A stretch of DNA of 64,000 nt, from contig NC_080179.1 in NCBI RefSeq assembly GCF_950295315.1, positions 67,139,961 through 67,203,960 of the forward strand, written 5' to 3'. The number at the start of each line of letters is the position of its first letter. The stretch's first letter is position 1. Shown here piece after piece: positions 56,520 through 64,000 of this stretch. The DNA is from Erinaceus europaeus. Taxonomy: Eukaryota; Chordata; Mammalia; Eulipotyphla; Erinaceidae. Below the pieces are notes generated by a model that saw only the letters and a list, made by a program, of their open reading frames with translations, had not been told where the DNA came from and did not search any database. The translations under genes were made by a program, and so were the position numbers.

Positions 56520-56615
56520 TTGATTTTGTTTCTTTGTTGGTCTTTGATAGGTTGATTTTGTTTCTTTGTTGGTCTTTGATAGGTTGATTTTGTTTCTTTG
56601 TTGGTCTTTGATAGG
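56520..56615 (+). repeat. Three perfect tandem copies of a 32-bp unit
   Basis: The unit runs TTGATTTTGTTTCTTTG to GATAGG. Copies are at 56520-56551, 56552-56583 and 56584-56615 and look identical. Confidence 0.97.
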
Positions 56616-56854
56616 AGTGAAAAAAATTTTTAATGCCTGATTATACTAGGGAGTCTTATCAAGATTGCTTGCTCTTATATGTAAGATTTTTTAACCCAAC
56701 ATAGTGACAAACCTGAGTGCATAGGGTAGTCTCCCTAACGTAACCTCAGTTCATGTTCCATAGTTGTCTTTAGGCCACCACAGTCTGAAAGGATTAGGTA
56801 CAAAAAGCTATTTTACAAGATTGAAAGATTGTTTACTACATAATTCACCCAAAA

Positions 56855-56944
56855 TTTGAGTCCCGGACCCCTGAGGGAGCACCATGGACAGCATGGGGGC
56901 TATATCAGTGCTAAGATATCTTTCCTTTCTTTCTCTGGCTCTCC
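56855..56944 (+). mobile_element. SINE-F 3' part
   Basis: GAGTCCCGGACCCCTGAGGG, GAGCACCATGGACAGCATGG and CT-rich tail. Head not found. Confidence 0.4.
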
Positions 56945-57011
56945 TTTTCATCTTTCTCTAAGTAAAAAGATTTAAAAAGAAATGTGCCTGAGAATATTGA
57001 TGAAATGTATA

Positions 57012-57047
<36 letters not shown>

Positions 57048-57139
57048 CCCAGAGTTCATTCCTGTGCTACATTTTTCATCTTTCTCTAAGTAAAAAGATT
57101 TAAAAAGAAATGTGCCTGAGAATATTGATGAAATGTATA

Positions 57140-57209
<70 letters not shown>

Positions 57210-57235
57210 CCCAGAGTTCATTCCTGTGCTACATT
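56945..57235 (+). repeat. Tandem duplication carrying (AC)n of unequal length
   Basis: Copy 1 (56945-57072, 128 bp) and copy 2 (57073-57235, about 163 bp) both run TTTTCATCTTTCTCTAAG to TTCCTGTGCTACATT. They differ mainly in the AC run: about 16 units in copy 1 (57013-57045) and about 33 in copy 2 (57141-57207). Confidence 0.95.
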
Positions 57236-58359
57236 AAAAAAAAGAGACATAGCATTCACACAATTTTTGTTGCAACATATTGTTATAATCTTACTGTTTA
57301 AAAATAGTCACTGCTGTTCATCCCTTACTATGCCAAATTTATGAATTAAACTACCATGAGTGTGTATGTACAGCAGTAACATCGTGTATACAGAGTTTAG
57401 GACAATCCTTCGTTTCAGGCTTTAGTAGATCCTGAATCATAGCTTCTGTGCTTAAGTGGAGGCTGCTCTGCTTTGCATTTCTTTCTCTGACTCGGTACTA
57501 GACATACAAAGCCTATGATTTGGTACAAATGTATTCACACTAGACTTTGCATTTTATAAAATTTATAAAATCGACCCATTTTACACCTAGTAGAAAAGGA
57601 ACCATACCTTTTCCCCATACATTGAACATATTACACAAAACCTAAGCAAAAGTGAAATAAGCTGTAAAATAAAAAGTTTCTTATTACACCCAGGAAAACT
57701 TGGACTCCCTAAGTACTGGTGTGGCTTCTTATTTTGACAAAAATGCCAATAGATAACTGAGCAGGATTCATGGGAGATGCTATCCAGTTCACACATCGAA
57801 AGCCACCATGATTTTTTTGATAATGTCTTCTGACTCTCAGTATCTTAGGTACTGTGCATTTGTTTTACATATTGACATTTTAGTGCTGTAAGTTTTATTT
57901 ACCTGGTTTCTAAGACTTGCCTTTGTTCTAGATAACCATTATCTTGGTTTAAAGACAGAAGAGAAAACAAAAATTCTAGAGAATCACTGCCAAGCATAAG
58001 ATAGTGCTTTTTTTTAGAAAAGACAAGGTGGTTTATGTACCTTTGAAAAGCTCATTTGCTTGTCATCTAACTTACAGGTCTGACTTCATAGTAGTTTTAC
58101 TACCGGTTTTTTCTTCTTGCAATACCCACATGCATTATTTATGTTAAGACATTGTTTGTGATATTTTTTAGGATGAACGGTTGATGTGGTTATGAGGAAA
58201 TGGTTGAATAGAATAGCTTTGCTCTAGGAACGACATGCGCTCCATTGAGATCCCCCAAGCACAGAATGTTGGAGTGTTTGAAACGTGACTACAGAGTAAG
58301 TTATAAGTAACCCACAAATGTGAGCCATCAAATGTAATTTTACATTTTTCCTTTAAAAA
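57236..58359. other. No recognised feature
   Basis: Intronic sequence with no recognisable repeat or exon. Confidence 0.5.
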
Positions 58360-58437
58360 TATTTATTTTATGGGGGGAGAGGGATGGACCAGCATATGAG
58401 GTGCTAGAGATCAAACCTGGTGCCTCTCTGGCCACAT
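58360..58437 (-). mobile_element. SINE-D fragment
   Basis: TATTTTATGGGGGGAGAGG, GGTGCTAGAGATCAAACC, GGTGCCTCTCTGG. Short and diverged. Confidence 0.45.
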
Positions 58438-58501
58438 TTTTATATTTTCTAGTAACCACATAAAATTTTTGTTTTATCAAAGGTATTATGTATTCATTTT
58501 T

Positions 58502-58504
<3 letters not shown>

Positions 58505-58539
<35 letters not shown>

Positions 58540-58655
58540 CAGAGCACTTCTTAGCTCTAGCATATGGTGGTTTCGTGCTAGGGATTGAACCTGGTTCATC
58601 AGCATTGAGCATGAAAGTTGCTTGCATAACCATTATGCTATCTCCTCAGTGCAGA
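58505..58655 (-). mobile_element. SINE-C copy with long poly-T
   Basis: T-run of about 28 nt (58507-58534), AGACAGAGCACTTCTTAGC, GGGATTGAACCTGG and CATTATGCTATCTCCTC. Confidence 0.8.
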
Positions 58656-58699
58656 AAGTGATCTTTATTTTTATTTAGTTTTTTTTTAAAACAGTCTTA

Positions 58700-58989
58700 T
58701 TTATTTATTTTTAAAAATATTTTATTTTATTTATTCCCTTTTGTTGCCCTTGTTGTTTTATTGTAGTTATTATTGTTGTTGTCGTCGTTGTTGGATAGGA
58801 CAGAGAGAGATGGAGAGAGGAGGGGAAGACAGAGAGGGGGAGAGAAAGATAGACACCTGCAGACCTGCTTCACCGCCCGTGAAGCGACTCCCCTGCAGGT
58901 GGGGAGCCGGGGTTCGAACCGGGATCCTTATGCTGGTCCTTGTGCTTTGCGAGACCTACGCTTAACCCGCTGCGCTACAGCCTGACTCC
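58700..58989 (-). mobile_element. SINE-A, near-consensus
   Basis: GTTGTCGTCGTTGTTGGATAG keeps CpGs at the tail side. CACCTGCAGACCTGCTTCACC core, GGTTCGAACCGGGATCC B box and GCGCTACAGCCTGACTCCC head. Preserved CpGs suggest a young insertion. Confidence 0.92.
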
Positions 58990-59273
58990 CTATTTATTTA
59001 TTTATTATTGGATAGAGGCAGAGAGAAATTGAGAGGAGCCTTATGTTTTTGTTCACTAATCCTTTCTTAAATAAAAAATTAAAAAAAAAAGAAATTGAGA
59101 GGAGTGTGAGAGAAATAGAGACAGAGATACAGAGGCAGATATATACCTGCATCCCTGCCTGACCACTTGCAAAGCTTCTCCCTCCCTGCAGCTGGGGACC
59201 AGGGGCTTGAACCTGGATCCTTGTGCACTATAATATGTGCACTTAACCAGGTGCACCACCACCTGGCCCCCAG
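58990..59273 (-). mobile_element. SINE-B with a 51-bp insertion
   Basis: TATTTATTATTGGATAGAGGC to GGTGCACCACCACCTGGCCCC, with GGCTTGAACCTGGATCC B box. The purine block is interrupted at 59039-59089 by the micro-L1 annotated next. Confidence 0.9.
59024..59104 (+). mobile_element. Ultra-short L1 3' end insertion with 15-bp TSD
   Basis: AGAAATTGAGAGGAG at 59024-59038 and 59090-59104 flanks 51 bp: CCTTATGTTTTTGTTCAC, then TAATCCTTTCTTAAATAA and an A-rich tail. The last L1 bases equal the end of the insert at 5835-6225 read on the minus strand. Confidence 0.85.
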
Positions 59274-59714
59274 AAAGTAATCTTTATCTTAATATATTTT
59301 TTTCCCCACTCCCCTGCCTTAATACATTCTTTTAAAAAAATAACAGTCTGCTTAGTTTAGCTGATTAAATGTTTCAACATGTAATAAATATGAAAATTAC
59401 TTTTTTAACCAAGTCTTTGAAATCTGCTGTTTATTTTACTTATGGCAAATTAGCCACATTTCTAATACCTAGTAACCTATGGCTACTGGCTGGTGAATTA
59501 GATAGTTTAGATCTAGAGTTTTGTAGAATTATGACAATGCCAAGACACTGGGCAAGGCATACGAGTAGAAATATGAGTTCTTTGATAGACCGGTACATGA
59601 AACGATGTCATTTCAGGAGAGAGTCAGTGTGAGAAACAGGTCTAAAGCAGCACTGTACTGGTGAATAAATCATCTGGAATGTGAGAATAGTAGAGATTTA
59701 AAAGAAGATAAAGC

Positions 59715-59800
59715 CCCTGCAGGAAGGAAGCTTCACAAGGGGTAGGGCAATGTTGTAGGTGTCTCTCTTTTCTCTTTGCGTGCTACTGTCTCACGCTGTA
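59715..59800 (+). mobile_element. SINE-B fragment
   Basis: CCCCTGCAGGAAGGAAGCTTC, GGCAATGTTGTAGGTGTCTC and CT block. Confidence 0.6.
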
Positions 59801-59954
59801 TGAAAACAAAAAAAGTGGCTGGCCGACAGAATCCCTTCTGCCTCTATTATCCAAGCCTTGGCCGTTCCGTAACTTGGAGAGAACAGGCAGTTAAAGTCTA
59901 GAAGTAGATGGATTCCTTTATTTTATTTTTATTTAATTAATTTTATTTATTTAT

Positions 59955-60105
59955 TTAAACTTTCTTTATTGGGGGGATTAATGTTTTACAGTTGACAGTA
60001 AATACAATAGTTTGTACATGCAGAAAATTTCTCAGTTTTCCACATAACAATACAACCCCTGCTAGGTCCTCTGTCATCCTTTTCCAGGACCTATACTCTC
60101 CCCTT
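59955..60105 (-). mobile_element. L1 3' end fragment
   Basis: TTTCTTTATTGGGGGGATTAATG to GGTCCTCTGTCATCC and CTATACTCTCCCC on the minus strand. A short duplicated phrase ACTTGTCTTTGAATCAAA follows at about 60113 and 60133. Confidence 0.88.
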
Positions 60106-60186
60106 GTTGGCCACTTGTCTTTGAATCAAAGCTACTTGTCTTTGAATCAAAAACTTATTCTTGCTCTTTGCTCCCCAAGACAGCAA

Positions 60187-60190
60187 TACA

Positions 60191-60225
<35 letters not shown>

Positions 60226-60229
60226 AAAC
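60187..60229 (+). repeat. (AAAT)n microsatellite
   Basis: About nine AAAT units, part of a retroelement tail. Confidence 0.95.
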
Positions 60230-60659
60230 AATAAAGTGGCTGCCAGGTATGATGGAGTTTTGCAGACACTGAGCACTCACCCAGTGATAACCCCATTGTG
60301 GCAAACAACAACAAAACAGTAATACCCAAAACAATAAAAGAAGATGAATATAGGAATGGGCAGGACTTAGTAATTGCCAATATTCTAGGAACAAAGTAAT
60401 TGATTACCATTTGAAGAAAAGCATCTTTCCCAAGTGGGACTTTTAAACTTAAGCTATGTCATTACATAGTTTGGAGGAGAGCATTCTCAATAATGCACAA
60501 GAGGAGCCATTGAGATCAGCAGGCAAAATTGACTGCAGAGAAGTAATCTAGTTAACTGGCAAGCAAAAGAGGTTGATTTACACTAACTTGGTAGAGAGAA
60601 GGGGTCTGAGTTAAATGATTTTTATGAATTAAAAGCTTGTCAGAGTTCTTTTTTTTTAA

Positions 60660-60862
60660 AAACACACACACACACAAAACCCTTTATTTATTATTGGATA
60701 GAGACAGCCAGAAATTGAGAGGAAAGGGGGAGATGAGAGGAAGAAAGAGAGACACCTGTAGCACTGCCACACCACTCGGAAAGCCTTCCTCCTGCAGGTG
60801 GAGACCCGGGTCCTTGCTCAGTGTAATGTGCACTCAACCAGGCGCACCATCTCCTGGCCCCT
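60660..60862 (-). mobile_element. SINE-B copy
   Basis: (CA)n at the tail, TTATTATTGGATAGAGACAGC, AAAGCCTTCCTCCTGCAGG and GGCGCACCATCTCCTGGCCCC. The B box is deleted between GGTGGAGACC and CGGGTCCTTG. Confidence 0.83.
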
Positions 60863-61539
60863 GGACAGAGTTCTCAGTAACTTATAAGCAAGTGAAAGAT
60901 GATGCAGAATACTATGTCAAAATGTATTGCTTGGGCTTTGAATAAAAGGGTCCAGTGATAAGAGTAGTGGCCTTGGTTTGTGAGTTTAAGAGCTTATGCT
61001 TTTAATTTTCCTCCAGTTCTGACACAAACATTTAACTTTATATTTCTTAGCAAGTTAGAACTAGCTAAGTCTCACTTTCTTTATCCAAAAATATGCAGAA
61101 ATAAGTGTCTTCACAGAATTACGTGAGGTTATATGCAGTGTGACCTTGAAAAGTATTCCACATCTTCCTGTAACTTCTTAGTTTAAAATATCTGGAAAGA
61201 GGAGTGAGTCACTGTTTTTAGAGTAACTGCTCACCTCACATCTAAAGTCTTACGTCTTGAAGCACTTTACCAGGGTTCTGTTTTTTAATGAAAATTTCCT
61301 ACACATAATTCTAAGTCTTGTTTTTTGAATGGTGTGTAGATAGTGGGAATGAGAACAGACGCTAGAAATTGAATTTCAGCTGCACCACATAATGACCCAA
61401 TCACCAGGTTAGGGTCAGGACTAGACTATTATTGAACATCTCTTTGTATTAGAGTATTTCATGTTAAAAAATTCTTTTTTTTGTTTTTTGGTCTAATCAT
61501 TCTATATAATTTACTATATAGAGATGCTTGTTAAGAAAG

Positions 61540-61838
61540 GGTGGGAGGTGTCAGGTGCTAGCTTACCAGGTTAAGCACATAGTACAAAACTGGTTCAAGC
61601 CCCCTGCTCCCCACCTGTAGGGAGGTTGATTCACAGGCAGTGAAGCAGGTCTGCAGGTGTCTATTTTTCTCTCCTCATCCCTGTCTTCCCCTCTCTTCTC
61701 AATTTCTCTCTGTCTATCCAGCAACAGCAGCAGCAAGAACAATGGGAAAGATGGCTGCCAGGAGCAGAGGATTCACAGTGCAGGCACCGGACCCCAGCGA
61801 TAACCCTGGAGGCAAAAAAAAAAAAAAAAAAAAAAAAA
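61540..61838 (+). mobile_element. SINE-A+ copy
   Basis: GGGAGGTGTCAGGTGCTAGC head, CTGGTTCAAGCCCCC B box, GTGAAGCAGGTCTGCAGG core, CAGGAGCAGAGGATTCACAG and AACCCTGGAGGC plus about 25 A. Confidence 0.9.
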
Positions 61839-62769
61839 CAACGCCACACAAAGATACATTTAGAGAGTTTAATTTAGTGGGTCTGAGCTGGGGACCAGAT
61901 ATGGACATAGTGATTTTGGTGAAGTTTTTGTTCTACCTACCATTTGAGAATCATAGTTAGGAATTTCTTATTTCCACTAGAGGTAATATAGATTGTAGGC
62001 ACTGGTTAGGTTGCATAAATTATGAATAATTTCCTTTCAGCTGGAGAATGGACGTAAAAATGTTGCATATCTAAACTTCAAGTGTGTTCGCATATATGCT
62101 TTTTGTAGGAACTCAAGATAGTATTAGCACAAATGTCAGATCCAGGGACAAACCTACCACCTGCAGGTTAAAGCTGTTCAGTGTCACAGGAAACATTTTC
62201 TTTTTTGTAGAAAAGAGAATCATAGGATGTTACTGGCTTTGTTTACATTTCTCAGCCTTCCTTTTTAAGGATCAAAACCCATTACCATCCATTAGTGGAA
62301 GCTGTTAAGATTGTGTGGCAAAATAAATAGAGAAGCAGAAATAGAATCGACAGGCAGTATATTGGATACTTCTATTAAGAAAAACTGTTGAGCCTTACTG
62401 TGCCTGATACTGTGGCTCTTCAGGCATCTTCCATATGACTTAGCTGTCACCTCACGAAAGGACAGATGAAGTCTTTTAAAGTCTTCAAGTTCTAGTCCTT
62501 TTTCCACTTCCTCATTTAAACACTCCTTTCGCTCACTGTTACTATTCTTCTTTTTTTTTACTGTATGATATAATTCTAAATGAAAGAAATAGCTTATAAA
62601 AGGTGATCTAAAGTTCCTAAATACCAAAGTAAGAAAAAAAAAAGATACTTGGTTTGATAAAGTCCGTTTTCTCATACGACTGCCGCTCCCATCTACTTTA
62701 GGTGTTCACCTCAAACCTCTTGTCTAGTGTCAGGTATATGCCAAAAGTGCTTATCTGTATTTTATTGAA

Positions 62770-62976
62770 TTTTTTAAAAATTGTATTTCTATTTATTACT
62801 GCATAGAGTCAGTGAGAATTTGAGAGGGAAGGGTGAGAGACTGTGAGGGAAAGAGATAGAGATACTGCAGCCCTACTTTGCCACCTTACCCCTACAGACG
62901 GAGAACAGGAACTTAACCCAGGTCCTTGCTCAGTGTAATGTGAGCACTTAGCCAAGTGCGCCACCACCTGGCAGTG
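62770..62976 (-). mobile_element. SINE-B copy
   Basis: TATTTATTACTGCATAGAGTC, CACCTTACCCCTACAGACGG, ACTTAACCCAGGTCC and GTGCGCCACCACCTGGCAG. Confidence 0.8.
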
Positions 62977-63009
62977 CTTATCTGTTTTTGAAAATGCTGA
63001 CATTAGGGA

Positions 63010-63173
63010 TGGTGAAGTTGCACACCTGGAAGTGTGCCTGTGTTACCATAAGTGTGACTCAGGTTTGAATGCAGGCCTCCATAGCTCTGGGCAAAGCTTT
63101 GTATTTGTTTGGAAACTGTGGCCTGGAGTGGTGAAAACTAGTGATGCCTAGAAAGAAGGAGAAAAAAAAAAAG
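63010..63173 (+). mobile_element. SINE-F copy
   Basis: GGGATGGTGAAGTTGCACACC head, CAGGTTTGAATGCAGGCC, CTGGAGTGGTGAAAACTAG and A-tail. Confidence 0.55.
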
Positions 63174-63344
63174 ATGGGGACTACTATTAAAGAGGGAAAC
63201 TTACATTGTGTAACATCCAGCGCACAATTCTCTTTAGCTTATCACTGTCATCCCCTCTATCAGATTTAGGAGACTTTTCATACCTCTTTAAAATGTAACT
63301 TCTTGAGTTGAAACTTTTATTGCATTTGTCTCATATTCTTAATT

Positions 63345-63622
63345 TTACTTTTTAAAATTTTATTTATTTTCCCTTTTGTTGCCTTTGTTGTTTATTGTTG
63401 TTGTTGTCGTCGTTGTTAGATAGGACAGAGAGAAATAGAGAGAGGAGGGGAAGACAGAGAGAGGGAGAGAAAGACAGACACCTGCAGACCTGCTTCACCA
63501 CCTGTGAAGCGACTCCCCTGCAGGTGGGGAGCCGGGGGCTCGAACCGGGATCCTTAGGCCAGTCCTTGTGCTTCACGCCACGTGCACTTAACCCTCTGCG
63601 CTACCGCTGGACTCCCTCTTAA
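63345..63622 (-). mobile_element. SINE-A, near-consensus with CpGs
   Basis: GTTGTTGTCGTCGTTGTTAG, CACCTGCAGACCTGCTTCACC core, GGCTCGAACCGGGATCC B box and GCGCTACCGCTGGACTCCC head. TCTTAATTT on both sides suggests a TSD. Confidence 0.92.
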
Positions 63623-63849
63623 TTTGATTTTTAAAAGCAAAATTGTGCTTCACTGAAAATTGGGGCAGGTGGGCCTTAAGTGCTCAACGGGAGGGGGTGT
63701 GTGCATTCCTCCAGGAATTGGTTCTCAGACTTAGTGGAAGGCCTGGGTTTAGAATTGTTGACCCCTGAGTCACCAGTCAGCCAGCCAGCTGCTTCAGTGT
63801 AAACTCAACTCTCCAGTGCAGTTGTTCCCTGTGTCCTTTCAACTGCTTT

Positions 63850-63885
63850 TGTCTTCATCCTTTTTTTTTTTTTAATCCTTTTATT
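63850..63885 (+). repeat. Poly-T tract in intron end of window
   Basis: CATCC followed by T14 and ATCC repeats the flanking phrase. No gene or clear SINE follows to the window end. Confidence 0.4.
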
Positions 63886-64000
63886 CCTGCCCCCTTTGCC
63901 ATCTCTTTAGTGCACAAAACACATCACTGAGTATGAAAAGGAGTAACAATAGGGGGATTACTACTAGAATTTGTGAGTCTTTGGAGTCTTTGCTTCCTGC

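Larger units (their letters stand above)
26983..64000 (+). other. ACVR2A: ACVR2A intron 1 (5' part, continues past the window)
   Basis: The intron opens GTAGGT after the exon 1 donor. ACVR2A intron 1 is known to be tens of kilobases long in mammals. No open frame here resembles the extracellular activin-binding domain of exon 2, so the whole remainder is taken as intronic. It holds SINEs, L1 and LTR remnants and simple repeats, listed separately. The stretch 27110-31770 is the least repeat-rich part and may hold conserved intronic regulatory sequence. Confidence 0.85.

Noticed and set aside
56958..57301. Cys-Val or His-Thr repeat proteins
   Set aside because: Translations of the (AC)n/(GT)n runs.
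26983..64000. ACVR2A exon 2 or a nested gene in intron 1
   Set aside because: No frame resembles the Cys-rich activin-binding domain, and no other frame has domain content beyond transposons.

Overview
This window is nuclear DNA from a placental mammal, most likely a hedgehog (Erinaceus europaeus or a close relative). The species call rests on two points. First, there are very many tRNA-headed SINEs with a shared 'CACCTGCAG...GGTGAAGCAGGTCTGCAGGTGTC' core, together with L1 3' ends of one lineage. Second, there is a Vingi-type (Ingi-related) non-LTR retrotransposon fragment, a clade known in mammals chiefly from hedgehogs. No prokaryotic, viral-genome or CRISPR-like system is present.

The only host coding sequence I can support is exon 1 of ACVR2A (activin receptor type-2A). 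It encodes the 18-19 residue signal peptide MGAAAKLSFAVFLFSCSS(G) at 26928-26982 on the + strand and ends in a consensus splice donor, TCAG|GTAGGT. It lies in the window's only strong CpG island (about 25090-27110), which holds adjacent ETS and Sp1/GC-box motifs and a GC-repeat-rich promoter/5'UTR. Everything downstream to 64000 is intron 1; no second ACVR2A exon is visible. Positions 1-25090 appear to be intergenic and are almost entirely transposon-derived.

Layout. 1-5480: an L1 3' end and SINEs. 5480-7745: a minus-strand L1 split by two later insertions, a short L1 3'-UTR copy and an 815-bp Vingi copy with a 14-bp target-site duplication (TSD). 8019-8320: an RPL31 processed pseudogene. 10003-12143: an L1 3'-UTR-like segment split by three SINEs. 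17830-18898: a clean 5'-truncated L1 with a 19-bp TSD, followed by a SINE. 22006-23435: a SINE interrupted by the 5' portion of an L1 (5'UTR and the ORF1 start), flanked by a 16-bp TSD. 24222-24752: a SINE inside a SINE. 25090-27110: the ACVR2A promoter and exon 1. 27110-64000: intron 1, with SINEs, ancient MIR/L2/L1 relics, large pyrimidine microsatellites (33142, 39803), a solo LTR with 6-bp TSD at 49304-49785, a three-copy 32-bp tandem repeat (56520) and a recent 128-bp tandem duplication carrying diverged (AC)n lengths (56945).

Labels used below for SINE types (mine, not database names). SINE-A: about 270-330 bp, tRNA-like head, GAAGCAGGTCTGCAGGTGTC core, pyrimidine block and a tail near ACAAAAGGGAAAATAAATA; A+ copies add a short GGAGGC...GGAGGC segment before the A-tail. 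SINE-B: about 200 bp, related head and core, GGGGGAAAGCTT motif. SINE-C: about 100-130 bp, 'ATAATGGTTATGCAAA...GAGCAGTGCTCTGG'. SINE-D: about 130 bp, 'ACCTCATGCTTGAGAGTCC' on the minus reading. SINE-E and SINE-F: older, more diverged tRNA-like families. Long ORFs through the CpG island and the microsatellites are compositional and are not annotated as genes.
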